From CAIWHR01 sp963726775 (GTDB lineage: Bacteria > Pseudomonadota > Gammaproteobacteria > Burkholderiales > Casimicrobiaceae), in the NCBI GenBank assembly GCA_963726775.1, contig CAVSDL010000009.1, positions 372,001 to 436,000 of the forward strand: a stretch of DNA of 64,000 nucleotides. Direction: 5' to 3'. A program made the translations under genes and the position numbers. Position 1 is the stretch's first letter. The number at the start of each line of letters is the position of its first letter. Below are positions 25,254-33,654 of this stretch, in pieces. A model generated the notes under the pieces. That model was not told where the DNA came from. It saw nothing but the letters and a program-made list of their open reading frames with translations, and ran no database searches.

Positions 25254-26452
25254 GTGTAGTCCAGCCCCATCGCGGCGCGGACGTCGCGCATTGTTTCCTC
25301 GGCGAGCTTCCTTGCACGCTCGCAGCCGTCGGCAACGATGTTGCGCACGAGTTGCGGGTCGTCGAGATAGCGTTGCGCGCGCTCGCGGATCGGCTCCTGC
25401 TCGCGAAGGATCGCGTCGATCACGGGTTGTTTGCACTCGAGGCACCCGATGCCTGCCGTCGTGCAGCCTTTGACGACCCAGTCGCACGTCGCTTTGTCCG
25501 AATAGATACCGTGCAGCGGCCACACCGGGCAGCGCTCGGGATCGCCCTTGTCCGACCGCCGCACCCGCGCGGGATCGGTCTGCATCGTGCGGATCTTCTT
25601 CGTGACCTCCGCCGGGTCTTCGCGCATCAGGATCGCATTGCCGGTGGATTTCGACATCTTCTGGCCGTCGAGCCCCGGCACCTTCGGCGTCGCGGTGAGC
25701 AGCGGCGCGGGCTCCGGAAGTATCACGCGCCGCGATCCTTCGAGGTAGCCGAAGAGCCGCTCGCGGTCTCCCAGCGACAGGTTCTGCGTATCGTTCAGCA
25801 TGTCGCGTGCGGCTTCCAGAGCCTCGTCGTCGCCGCGCTCCTGGAATGCCGTGCGCAATTCCTCGTAGCGGCGGGCCTTCTTCGAGCCGAGTTTCTTGAC
25901 CGCGGCCCTGGCCTTGTCCTCGAACCCGGATTCGCGTCCGTAGATGTGGTTGAAGCGGCGCGCGATTTCGCGCACGAGCTCGATGTGCGACACCTGGTCT
26001 TCGCCGACGGGCACCATGTTGGCACGGTAGATCAATATGTCGGCGCCCTGCATCACCGGATAGCCGAGGAATCCGTAATTCGACAGATCGCGATCGGCGA
26101 GTTTTTGCTGCTGGTCCTTGTAGGTCGGCACGCGCTCGAGCCAGCCGACCGGCGTGATCATTCCGAGCAGGAGCGCGAGCTCCGCGTGTTCGGGAATGCG
26201 CGACTGGATGAAGATCGTGGCGCGCGTCGGATTGATCCCGGCGGCGAGCCAGTCGACCACCATCTCCCAGACGCTCTCCGCGATCGACTCCGACGCGTCG
26301 AAGTGCGTGGTCAGCGCGTGCCAGTCGGCCGCGAAGTACAGGCACTCGTACTCCTCCTGCAGCTTGACCCAGTTCCTGAGCGCGCCGTGGTAGTGGCCGA
26401 TGTGCATTCGGCCCGTGGGGCGCATCCCCGATAACACGCGGTCGGCGAACAT
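25250..26452 (-). CDS. trpS: Tryptophanyl-tRNA synthetase
   Basis: A 400-aa class I aminoacyl-tRNA synthetase that charges tRNA-Trp. The HIGH motif is in GRMHIGHYHGALRNW and the KMSKS motif in DGQKMSKSTGNAILM. YFAADWHALTTHF and the tryptophan-binding region QGADILIYRANMVPVGEDQV are also typical. At 400 residues it is longer than the E. coli enzyme (334), with an insertion after the Rossmann fold containing KKLGSKKARRYEELR. Two extra cysteine pairs (CPVW, CTTAGIGCLEC) lie near the C-terminus and might bind metal. It is followed by scpA with a four-base overlap. Confidence 0.96.
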   Translation of the reverse strand: MFADRVLSGMRPTGRMHIGHYHGALRNWVKLQEEYECLYFAADWHALTTHFDASESIAESVWEMVVDWLAAGINPTRATIFIQSRIPEHAELALLLGMITPVGWLERVPTYKDQQQKLADRDLSNYGFLGYPVMQGADILIYRANMVPVGEDQVSHIELVREIARRFNHIYGRESGFEDKARAAVKKLGSKKARRYEELRTAFQERGDDEALEAARDMLNDTQNLSLGDRERLFGYLEGSRRVILPEPAPLLTATPKVPGLDGQKMSKSTGNAILMREDPAEVTKKIRTMQTDPARVRRSDKGDPERCPVWPLHGIYSDKATCDWVVKGCTTAGIGCLECKQPVIDAILREQEPIRERAQRYLDDPQLVRNIVADGCERARKLAEETMRDVRAAMGLDYT

Positions 26453-26480
26453 GCGAGGGAATCGCTGCGGCGTGCCGAGG

Positions 26481-27137
26481 TCAGAGGCCGACGATGGCCG
26501 CGACCAGGTATTCGGCGGCCCGCATGATCGGCCACATCAGCTGGCTCAGGACGCCGGTCGCCAGCAGCAGGATGACGATCACGAATCCGTACGGCTCCAT
26601 GCGCGCATAGCCCACGGCGAGATTGTGCGGCAGCAGGCTCACCGCGATGCGGCCGCCGTCGAGGGGCAGGATGGGAAGCAGGTTCAGCGCCATGAGCATC
26701 AGGTTGATCTGTACGCCCGCACCGGCCATTTCGAGCAGGCCGTCGCTGGCGAATGCACCGCCGGGTGAAGCATCCTTGAGCAGCAGCGCCCAGGCCAGCG
26801 CCATCACGAAGTTCGCGAATGGCCCTGCGCCTGCGACCCAGAACATGTCCCGTTTCGGATTGCGCAGGTTGCCGAAATTGACCGGCACCGGTTTGGCCCA
26901 TCCGAAGATGAAGGCGGGGCCGCCGAACAGCTTCGCCATCAGCAGCAGCATCCCGGGAACCAGAATCGTCCCGACGGGATCGACATGCTTGATCGGATTC
27001 AGCGTCACGCGCCCCAGCATCCACGCGGTCTGGTCACCGAACATCCTGGCGACGTAGCCGTGCGCCGCTTCGTGCAGCGTGATCGCGAAGACCACCGGTA
27101 CCGCCCAAAGCACGATGGTCGCGAGCGAAAAATCCAT
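26481..27137 (-). CDS. Site-2 protease family (M50) membrane metalloprotease
   Basis: A 218-aa multi-spanning membrane protein. The zinc site is HEAAH (about residues 22-26) in the first helix, and the third ligand is in NLLPILPLDGGRIAVSLLP (about residues 153-171), whose 'N-x-x-P-x-x-P-L-D-G-G-R' is the family hallmark. It lacks PDZ and CBS domains, so it belongs to the short M50 group rather than RseP. The substrate is unknown. In many proteobacteria this gene neighbours trpS and a YciO/Sua5-like gene, and the same order is seen here. Confidence 0.9.
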   Translation of the reverse strand: MDFSLATIVLWAVPVVFAITLHEAAHGYVARMFGDQTAWMLGRVTLNPIKHVDPVGTILVPGMLLLMAKLFGGPAFIFGWAKPVPVNFGNLRNPKRDMFWVAGAGPFANFVMALAWALLLKDASPGGAFASDGLLEMAGAGVQINLMLMALNLLPILPLDGGRIAVSLLPHNLAVGYARMEPYGFVIVILLLATGVLSQLMWPIMRAAEYLVAAIVGL

Positions 27138-27195
27138 TGACCGCCTATTTTACCCGACTCCGGGCCGCTGCGCCGAACCCGCTTGCCGCCATGGT

Positions 27196-27837
27196 CTAAC
27201 CGCCATCGCCACGCTCGAGGCCGAGGCGAGCCGCGTCGCCGCGGCCAAGGCGGACGACGGCGGGGGGCACGACGGCAAGATCGACGACGGTGGTCGGCTC
27301 GGCAGAGCACGGGCCGGCGTCGATCACCAGGTCCAGCATATGCCCGAGGGCGTCACGGATGGCGTCGGCATCGTTCAGCGGTTCGGTCGCGCCCGGCAGA
27401 ATGAGCGTCGACGACAGGATCGGCTCGCCCAGTTCCGAGAGCAGCGCCTGCACGACGGGGTGGTCCGGCACGCGCACGCCGACGGTGCTGCGCTTCGGGT
27501 GCTGGAGCCGCCGCGGAACTTCTCGCGTCGCCGGCAGCAGAAACGTATAGCTGCCGGGCGTGCCTTGCCGGACGATCCGGAACTGCCAGTTGTCCAACCG
27601 CGCGAACCGCCCGATTTCGGAAAGATCGCGCAGCACCAGGGTCAGGTGGTGCGCATCGCCGACGCCGCGGAGCACGCGAATGCGCTTCGCCGCCGCCGCA
27701 TCCCCCAGATGGCAACCGAGCGCGTAACTGGAGTCCGTCGGATAGGCAATGACGCCGCCGGTACGGAGAATTGCCGCGGCTCCACGTATCAATCTCGGCT
27801 GCGGATTGACGGGATGGATCTGGAAGAATTGAGCCAC
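27196..27837 (-). CDS. YciO/Sua5-family protein (threonylcarbamoyladenylate synthase-like)
   Basis: A 213-aa protein of the TsaC/Sua5/YciO superfamily: GGVIAYPTDSSYALGCHLGD near residue 24, then AAKRIRVLRG, HHLTLVLRDLSEIG, and TSTLILPG-like SSTLILPGATEPLNDADAI. The PTDSSYALGC version is typical of YciO. TsaC, which makes the t6A precursor, has PTE-T-V-Y-G-L-G at this place. Whether YciO acts on tRNA is not settled. The start is taken as GTG at 27837 because conservation begins at QFFQIHP and upstream sequence is not protein-like. It is the terminal gene before the divergent cysB. Confidence 0.82.
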   Translation of the reverse strand: MAQFFQIHPVNPQPRLIRGAAAILRTGGVIAYPTDSSYALGCHLGDAAAAKRIRVLRGVGDAHHLTLVLRDLSEIGRFARLDNWQFRIVRQGTPGSYTFLLPATREVPRRLQHPKRSTVGVRVPDHPVVQALLSELGEPILSSTLILPGATEPLNDADAIRDALGHMLDLVIDAGPCSAEPTTVVDLAVVPPAVVRLGRGDAARLGLERGDGG

Positions 27838-27951
27838 GATGGGAGAAGGACGTTCGCAATTCCCGCCGGGACAGCGGCAGTCCGACGATATAATCGCTGG
27901 TGATTCTAACCGACGGTACCCTCCCGATGAACCCGGTGTCCAGGTGATGGC

Positions 27952-28893
27952 TTGAACCTGCAGCAGTTGCGTTATCTGTGCGCGATCGTCGACCACGGAC
28001 TCAACGTCTCCGGCGCCGCCGAAGCGCTGCACACCTCGCAGCCGGGTGTCAGCAAGCAGGTCCGGCAACTCGAGGCCGAGCTCGGCGTTCAGGTCTTCGT
28101 GCGCCAGGGCAAGCGCCTGGCTTCGCTTACACCGGCCGGCGAAGCGGTCGTCGCGACGGCGCGCCGGGCCCTGAACGAAGTCGGGAACCTGAAACGCGTC
28201 GGCGCCGAATTCCGTGGCGAAAGCGAGGGAACGCTCGCCATCGCGACCACGCACATGCAGGCGCGCTATGTGCTGCCGCACGTGCTGCGCGATTTCGCCG
28301 GACGCTACCCGAGAGTGAAACTCGAGCTGCACCAGGGCAACCCGGTGCAGGTCGCCGAGCAAACGGCGCGCGGCGATGCCGACGTCGGCATTGCGACCGA
28401 GGCGCTCGCCACGTTTCATGAGCTCGTCACGCTGCCGTGTTACCAGTGGAATCGCTGCGTGCTCGTGCCGCGCGGCCATCCGCTCGCCAAGGGTCAGCCG
28501 CTGACGCTGGCCGCGCTCGCGCGGTATCCGATCATCACCTACGACTTCTCGTTCACCGGCCGCTCGCAAATCAACGCCGCATTCGACGCCGAAGGATTGA
28601 CTCCCAATGTCGTACTGACCGCGCTCGACGCGGACGTCATCAAGACCTATGTCGAGATGGGGATGGGCGTCGGCATCGTGGCGCAGATGGCCTACGACGC
28701 CGTGCGCGACACCGGACTCGACAAGATCGATGTGGCCCACCTCTTCGCGCCATCGACCACCCGGATCGCGCTGCGCCGCGGCGTGCTCCTTCGCGGATTC
28801 GTTTACGATTTCATCGCGCGCTTCGCACCGGCGCTGGACCGGGCGGCGGTCGACGCCGCGCTCGCCGACACTGAGGGTTCCCGGAAGCGGTGA
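27952..28893 (+). CDS. cysB: CysB-like LysR-family transcriptional regulator
   Basis: A 313-aa LysR-type regulator: N-terminal winged helix (MNLQQLRYLCAIVDHGLNVS, then LHTSQPGVSKQVRQLEAELG) and a C-terminal effector domain with TTHMQARYVLPHVLRDFAGR, ITYDFSFTGRSQINAAFDAE and DADVIKTYVEMGMGVGIVAQ. These three blocks are signatures of CysB/Cbl, which control sulfate assimilation in response to N-acetylserine or APS. The start is TTG at 27952, with the family-typical MNLQQLR beginning exactly there. No cys genes are adjacent, so it acts in trans. A Bcr/CflA-type pump gene follows on the same strand. Confidence 0.93.
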   Translation: MNLQQLRYLCAIVDHGLNVSGAAEALHTSQPGVSKQVRQLEAELGVQVFVRQGKRLASLTPAGEAVVATARRALNEVGNLKRVGAEFRGESEGTLAIATTHMQARYVLPHVLRDFAGRYPRVKLELHQGNPVQVAEQTARGDADVGIATEALATFHELVTLPCYQWNRCVLVPRGHPLAKGQPLTLAALARYPIITYDFSFTGRSQINAAFDAEGLTPNVVLTALDADVIKTYVEMGMGVGIVAQMAYDAVRDTGLDKIDVAHLFAPSTTRIALRRGVLLRGFVYDFIARFAPALDRAAVDAALADTEGSRKR

Positions 28894-28936
28894 TCGGTTT
28901 CGCACGCTGCCACGCCCGTCCGAGCTCCGCGCATCG

Positions 28937-30169
28937 ATGTCGCCGGTGACTCCGCCCGGGATTCCGCCGCGCCGATCGTGGTCGCTCGCGGCGCTGCTCG
29001 CGTCGCTGTCGATGCTGGCTCCGTTTGCCATCGACGCGTACCTGCCGGCGTTTCCGGCGATCGGCCTCGAATTCAACGCCGCGCCCATCGCGGTACAGCA
29101 GACCCTTTCTGCCTACCTCATCGCGTACGCCTTCATGATGCTCTGGCATGGCGCGCTGTCGGATGCATTGGGCCGGCGGCCGATTGTCCTCTGCGGACTC
29201 GCCGTGTATGCGTTTGCGACGCTGGGCTGCGCGATCTCCGGAAACATCGAGTCGCTGTGGTTGTTCCGGGCGTTGCAGGGCCTCTCCGCCGGCACCGGGC
29301 TGGTCGTTGCGCGTGCCATCATCCGCGACCGCTTCCAGGGCCCCGAAGCGCAGCGGCTGATGTCGCAGATGACGCTGGTATTCGGCATTGCCCCCGCGGT
29401 AGCGCCGATCATGGGCGGCGTGCTCCTGAACACGCTCGGCTGGCGGGCGATCTTCTGGGCGCTGCTCGTTCTGGTCATCGGCGTCTTTGCCTGGGCCGCG
29501 GCCAGACTGCCGGAGACGCTGCCGCGGTCTGCGCGCCAGCCGCTGCATCCACGCGCCCTGTGGCACAACTACCGCGCCGTTCTGCTGCGGGTCGATTTTC
29601 TGCTGCTCGCGCTGGTTCCGGCGTTCAACTTTGCCGGGTTTTTCCTTTATATCGCGGGCGCGCCGGTGTTTCTCATCGACCTGCTGGGCGTGACGACATG
29701 GGGCTTCGCGTGGCTGTTCATTCCGATGATCGCGGGCGTCATGATCGGCGCGTTGCTGTCGGGCCGGTTCGCCGGCCGACGATCGCCGCAGCACACGATC
29801 CGCCTCGGCTACGCGCTGATGTTCGCCGGTGTTGCCGTCAATCTTCTGCTCTGCGGATTGCTCCCGCCGGGCGTTGCGTGGAACGTGCTGCCGGTCTTCA
29901 TCTACTGCGTAGGCACCAGTCTCGTGATGCCTTCGGCGACACTGCTGCTGCTCGACCTCTTTCCCGCAATGCGCGGCATGGCGTCCTCGCTGCAGGGATT
30001 CGTGCATTTCTCGCTCTCGGCGCTGGTTGCCGGCACCATGGCGCCGTTCCTCGTGCACTCGCTGATGACCCTTGCGCTGGGCATGCTGGGGGCGGCGTCG
30101 GCCAGTTTCGCGCTGTGGCTCGCCTACCAGCGCCGGGCGCGTCTGCATCTGCGAGAATGGAGACCATGA
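28937..30169 (+). CDS. Bcr/CflA family multidrug efflux MFS transporter
   Basis: A 410-aa major facilitator with 12 predicted helices. The start ATG at 28937 leads into LAALLASLSMLAPFAIDAYL. The first cytoplasmic loop has the motif-A-like GALSDALGRRPIVLCGL, and helix 4-5 has FRALQGLSAGTGLVVARAII with RDRF, the usual Bcr/CflA phrase. Members export drugs such as bicyclomycin, sulfonamides or chloramphenicol, and some export cysteine. With cysB next door a role in thiol export is conceivable but is only inference. The TGA overlaps an ATG of the following region, suggesting coupling to the DUF192 gene. Confidence 0.9.
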   Translation: MSPVTPPGIPPRRSWSLAALLASLSMLAPFAIDAYLPAFPAIGLEFNAAPIAVQQTLSAYLIAYAFMMLWHGALSDALGRRPIVLCGLAVYAFATLGCAISGNIESLWLFRALQGLSAGTGLVVARAIIRDRFQGPEAQRLMSQMTLVFGIAPAVAPIMGGVLLNTLGWRAIFWALLVLVIGVFAWAAARLPETLPRSARQPLHPRALWHNYRAVLLRVDFLLLALVPAFNFAGFFLYIAGAPVFLIDLLGVTTWGFAWLFIPMIAGVMIGALLSGRFAGRRSPQHTIRLGYALMFAGVAVNLLLCGLLPPGVAWNVLPVFIYCVGTSLVMPSATLLLLDLFPAMRGMASSLQGFVHFSLSALVAGTMAPFLVHSLMTLALGMLGAASASFALWLAYQRRARLHLREWRP

Positions 30170-30175
30170 CCCGCC

Positions 30176-30613
30176 ATGCCCTCAGAGGGTTCCTGGTCAC
30201 TGATCCTTGCCGCCGGCGCGCATGCGGCGAACGCGGTGATCGAGTTGCCCGCCGTTCCGCTCAAGGTCGGCGGCCACAAGATCACGGCCGAAGTGGCGGC
30301 GACACCCGAGCAACGCGCGACAGGATTGATGCACCGGTTCAGCCTGAAGCCGGACCACGGAATGATCTTCGTGTTCGACCGTGCGGAGCCGCAAGGCTTC
30401 TGGATGAAGAACACCTTCATCCCGCTGTCGATTGCCTTCATCGGCAGCGACGGTCGCATTATCAATATCGTGGACATGGCCCCGCATGACGAGCGGACGC
30501 ATTGGTCCGGCGGGCTCGCCCAATATGCGCTGGAGATGCGCAAAGGCTGGTTTGCGGAACGCGGAATCAAGCCCGGCGACCGTTTTGAAGGCTTGCCGCC
30601 GCCGAAGCGGTAA
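30176..30613 (+). CDS. DUF192 family exported protein (start region possibly frameshifted)
   Basis: A 145-aa DUF192 protein: KITAEVAATPEQRATGLMHR, FVFDRAEPQGFWMKNTFIPL and IVDMAPHDERTHWSGGLAQY are the conserved blocks of this small periplasmic fold of unknown function. The N-terminal LILAAGAHAANAV looks like the end of a signal peptide, but the chosen start (MPSEGSW) has no basic region. In another frame an ATG at 30166, overlapping the stop of the transporter (ATGA), gives MTRHALRGFLV, which would be the missing basic part. One base removed near 30200 would join the two. Either the start is unusual or the sequence has a one-base insertion. Confidence 0.82.
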   Translation: MPSEGSWSLILAAGAHAANAVIELPAVPLKVGGHKITAEVAATPEQRATGLMHRFSLKPDHGMIFVFDRAEPQGFWMKNTFIPLSIAFIGSDGRIINIVDMAPHDERTHWSGGLAQYALEMRKGWFAERGIKPGDRFEGLPPPKR

Positions 30614-30807
30614 CAGCGGCACAGACCCGCAAATCGGGAACCTTGCGCGGCCGATACACGCTGCGCCGACAGGCGGTCTTGACGCTGTCGAAACACGTTG
30701 TAGCATACGGTTCGTTCGTTACGCATTTCCGGCATCCGGATCGGGTTGCGGGCGGGCGCGACGAGCCCGGCGGCGCTGGGCCGATCGCGTACCCTGGGGA
30801 GGTACCC

Positions 30808-31593
30808 ATGATTGCCCTCGTAGAGCCCGGCCGGCCCGCCAGCGTCGCGGCGTCCCGTCTGGAGCCTGCCATACGGCGGCTCCTCGTCGCCGCCTCGATC
30901 GGCGCCCCGCTCGAGCCCACGATGCGGTCCATCGTCCATCGCCTCGGCTTCGACAGCTTCATGTACGGGCGGCTGGAAGATTCGCCATCGCGGCGCCGCG
31001 GCCGGTCGTCGTTGTGGTCCACACATTTGCCCGAATGGGTCGCACTGTACGACCGCAATGCCTACATCGACATCGATCCGCGGCTTACGTGCACGCGCGG
31101 GACCGCAACGCCATTGGTGTGGGATAGCGCAACAATGCAACGCGACGCGCACTTACGCCAGTTCCTCGCCGACGCGGCGCGCTACGGCATCCGCAGCGGC
31201 GTCTCGGTGTCGTTTCGCGACGCCGACCACGCGCGGATCGTCGTCGCGCTCAATTCGGACATCAGCCCGGTCGATGAAATTCGCCACACGCGGATCGCGC
31301 GCCGGCTCGGCGACATCATGCTGCTCGCCACGCGCTTCCATGACGTGTTCATGGCTCCGGTGTTGCCCCGATCCCGGGCGACGGACACCGACGGTGCTGC
31401 ATTGTCCACTCGGGAGCTGGAATGCCTGCGCATGGCCGCGCACGGACTCACCAGTGCGGATATCGGCGTAAAGCTCGGCGTGGCCTCGCGCACGATCGAC
31501 TTTCACTTCGGCAATATCGTCGCCAAGCTGGGGGTGTTGAATCGACGCGAGGCGATCGCACGAAGCGTCGCGTCCGAATTGATCCGGATCTGA
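30808..31593 (+). CDS. LuxR-family transcriptional regulator with autoinducer-binding domain (LuxR solo)
   Basis: A 261-aa regulator. The ATG at 30808 has GGGGAGG upstream. The N-terminal domain (about 15-170) has the acyl-homoserine-lactone receptor pattern: Trp and Tyr in LPEWVALYDRNAYIDIDPRL (with the conserved Asp-Pro), Trp in PLVWDSA and Gly in GIRSGVSVSFRD. The C-terminal helix-turn-helix is LSTRELECLRMAAHGLTSAD, then IGVKLGVASRTIDFHFGNIV. No luxI-type synthase is in the window, so it is a solo receptor that may sense signals made elsewhere. The unrelated acyltransferase at 1609 makes acylated products, but no link is shown. Confidence 0.88.
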   Translation: MIALVEPGRPASVAASRLEPAIRRLLVAASIGAPLEPTMRSIVHRLGFDSFMYGRLEDSPSRRRGRSSLWSTHLPEWVALYDRNAYIDIDPRLTCTRGTATPLVWDSATMQRDAHLRQFLADAARYGIRSGVSVSFRDADHARIVVALNSDISPVDEIRHTRIARRLGDIMLLATRFHDVFMAPVLPRSRATDTDGAALSTRELECLRMAAHGLTSADIGVKLGVASRTIDFHFGNIVAKLGVLNRREAIARSVASELIRI

Positions 31594-31629
31594 CGCGCAA
31601 GGTCCGACGGTTTGCCAAGCGCAATTGGA

Positions 31630-32022
31630 TCAGGAATCCGCGTTGCCGAGCCTGGTCGGCGCGGTTGCGCCACCCGTCTCGGCAATCACGATCGCTCCAT
31701 CCGGACGTTCGGAGACCGTCAACTTCACGAGCGCGGCACCCGCGCACGGTCCCGCAACGCAGCGACCGGATTCCGGCTCATAGAGCGCGCCGTGTGCCGA
31801 GCAAACGAGCAGCGAGCCCGAGGCATCGAAGAACTCTCCAGGCAGCCAGTCGAGCTCGAGCTCGCGGTGCGCGCATGCATTGACGTACGCGTGAACAATG
31901 CCGTGGAACCGAATGGCGAATGCGGGGAACTCCGATACGCCGCGCACAACGGTGAAGCGGATGCCCGCGCCGCCGTCCTCGAGTTCCGCCGTGGCGCCGA
32001 TTACGCGTTCGCGCGCAGCCAT
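31630..32022 (-). CDS. Rieske [2Fe-2S] protein, ferredoxin-like
   Basis: A 130-aa protein with one Rieske domain: the cluster ligands are Cys and His in NACAHRELELDW and Cys and His in LLVCSAHGALYEPESGRCVA (C-x-H then C-x2-H). Small Rieske proteins of this size act as electron carriers or accessory proteins. No oxygenase gene is adjacent. The ATG at 32022 overlaps the end of the HAD phosphatase gene on the same strand (whose stop begins at 32001), so the two are coupled. It is the distal member of the rluC-HAD-Rieske series, an arrangement common in betaproteobacteria. Confidence 0.88.
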   Translation of the reverse strand: MAARERVIGATAELEDGGAGIRFTVVRGVSEFPAFAIRFHGIVHAYVNACAHRELELDWLPGEFFDASGSLLVCSAHGALYEPESGRCVAGPCAGAALVKLTVSERPDGAIVIAETGGATAPTRLGNADS

Positions 32023-32681
32023 TGCCCGAGCTCGGCGACCGAATGGACCATCGCCAGCGGCCGGTGCTGCGACAGCTCGCCCGGCGGATGCGCGCCGTAG
32101 GTGACCGCAACCGCCGACGCGCCGGCGCCCCTGGCGAGTTCGAGATCGTGCGTCGTGTCGCCGATCATCAGCGTTTCGCCCGCAACGGCGCCGACGAGTT
32201 CCATCAGTTTCAGAAGCATGTCGGGATGCGGCTTCGGCAGGCCCTCGTCCGCGCAACGGGTCGCGACGAAACGGTGCCCGATCCTTTGCTGGTCGAGCGC
32301 CCGGGCAAGCCCCTGGCGGGACTTGCCCGTTGCCACCGCCAGCAGGAATCCGGCGGTTTCCAGCTCCTCCAGCAATTCCGCAACACCGGCGAAAAGTGGA
32401 ATATCGCGCTCCCGGGCGAGATAGTGGTCGCGGTAGTGCATCGCCAGGTCGCCGTAGCGCTCGCTTCGCAAGGCGGGCGCGACGTGCCGCAAGGCGTCGG
32501 CCATCCCCAGGCCGATCACGTGGCGCGCCGCGGCGGCGTCCGGCGTCGGTTCGCCGACATCGCCGCAGGCCCGCTGCAACGCGCCGGCGATGATCGCCGT
32601 CGAATCGACCAGCGTGCCGTCCCAATCGAAGACGATCAGCCGGTAGCGCCTCGGCGCGAACACGATCTTCGTCTCAGCCAT
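32001..32681 (-). CDS. HAD-superfamily phosphatase, phosphoglycolate phosphatase-like
   Basis: A 226-aa HAD subfamily IA hydrolase. Motif I is VFDWDGTLVDS (the first Asp is the nucleophile), motif II is AVATGKSRQGL, motif III Lys is in GLPKPHPDMLLKLME, and motif IV is IGDTTHDLELARGAGA. A helical cap lies between motifs I and II. It probably dephosphorylates a small phosphometabolite. The ATG at 32681 overlaps the rluC stop by eight bases and is the first Met before the conserved core. Genes for such phosphatases commonly follow rluC in this bacterial class. Confidence 0.9.
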   Translation of the reverse strand: MAETKIVFAPRRYRLIVFDWDGTLVDSTAIIAGALQRACGDVGEPTPDAAAARHVIGLGMADALRHVAPALRSERYGDLAMHYRDHYLARERDIPLFAGVAELLEELETAGFLLAVATGKSRQGLARALDQQRIGHRFVATRCADEGLPKPHPDMLLKLMELVGAVAGETLMIGDTTHDLELARGAGASAVAVTYGAHPPGELSQHRPLAMVHSVAELGQWLRANA

Positions 32682-33654
32682 TGGCAACCGTCGCTGCCGC
32701 GTCATCGAGGCGCAAGACAAAATGCGCGAGATCGCGTGGCAGCGGCGAGACGACGACGATTGCGCGGCCGTCGATCGGGTGGGCGAAGGAGATCCGTCGC
32801 GCATGCAGGAACATGCGCTTCAACCCTTCCTTCGCCAAGACCTTGTTCCACGCGAAATCGCCGTACTTGTCATCGCCCGCAACGGGATAGCCGAGGTGCG
32901 AGAGGTGCACGCGGATCTGATGGGTGCGCCCCGTCTCGAGCTCGGCTTCGAGCAGCGTGACGGGCGGCAGCGCGCCGGGCCAAACTTTGATGCGGCGAAA
33001 AATGGTGCGCGAAACCCGGCCGCCGTTGTCGACGCGAACGCGCCGCTCTCCGGCGTCGGTCACGTAGGTCTCCAGCGCAAGCTCGACCGTGCGCAGCGAA
33101 TCGCGCCACCTGCCGCGTACCAGCACGTCGTAGCGCTTGTCGATCCGCCCGTCGCGCAGCTGCGCATGCAGGCCGGTGAGCGCGGGCCGCCTTTTGGCGA
33201 TGAGCAGGACGCCCGACGTGTCGCGGTCCAGCCGATGGACAAGTTCGAGGAATTTCGCGTCCGGACGGGCGTGCCGCAACCGTTCGATGACGCCGTGACT
33301 GATGCCGCTGCCGCCGTGGACCGCGAGTCCGGACGGCTTGTCGAGCGCGATCAGCGCGTCGTCCTCGAACAGGACCGGAGGTGTCGCGATGGGGCCATGA
33401 GGCACGGACTGCGTGCCCCTGGCGGTCGCCGCGGCGCGGATCGGCGGTATGCGAAGCTCGTCGCCCGCCGCCAGCCGCGCGCCGGGACCCACCTTGCGCC
33501 GGTTGACCCGCACCTCGCCACTGCGCAGGATCCGGTAGATGTGGCTCTTCGGAACGCCCCTGAGAACCTTGTTCAGATAGTGATCGATGCGCTGGCCATC
33601 GCCATCCTCGCCCACTGCAAGCCAGTTGACAGCATCCTTGCTTAAATCGTTCAT
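32674..33654 (-). CDS. rluC: 23S rRNA pseudouridine synthase RluC
   Basis: A 326-aa RluA-family synthase that modifies U955, U2504 and U2580 of 23S rRNA in E. coli. It has an S4 domain (GQRIDHYLNKVLRGVPKSHI, then GEVRVNRRKVGPGARL) and the catalytic Asp in LVHRLDRDTSGVLLIAK. Later ETGRTHQIRVHLSHLGYPVA and MFLHARRISFAHP complete the fold. The ATG at 33654 starts just before SKDAVNWL; longer upstream frames fall in the rne leader and are not protein-like. Its gene is divergent from rne, as in E. coli and most proteobacteria, and heads a run with the HAD and Rieske genes. Confidence 0.95.
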   Translation of the reverse strand: MNDLSKDAVNWLAVGEDGDGQRIDHYLNKVLRGVPKSHIYRILRSGEVRVNRRKVGPGARLAAGDELRIPPIRAAATARGTQSVPHGPIATPPVLFEDDALIALDKPSGLAVHGGSGISHGVIERLRHARPDAKFLELVHRLDRDTSGVLLIAKRRPALTGLHAQLRDGRIDKRYDVLVRGRWRDSLRTVELALETYVTDAGERRVRVDNGGRVSRTIFRRIKVWPGALPPVTLLEAELETGRTHQIRVHLSHLGYPVAGDDKYGDFAWNKVLAKEGLKRMFLHARRISFAHPIDGRAIVVVSPLPRDLAHFVLRLDDAAATVANG

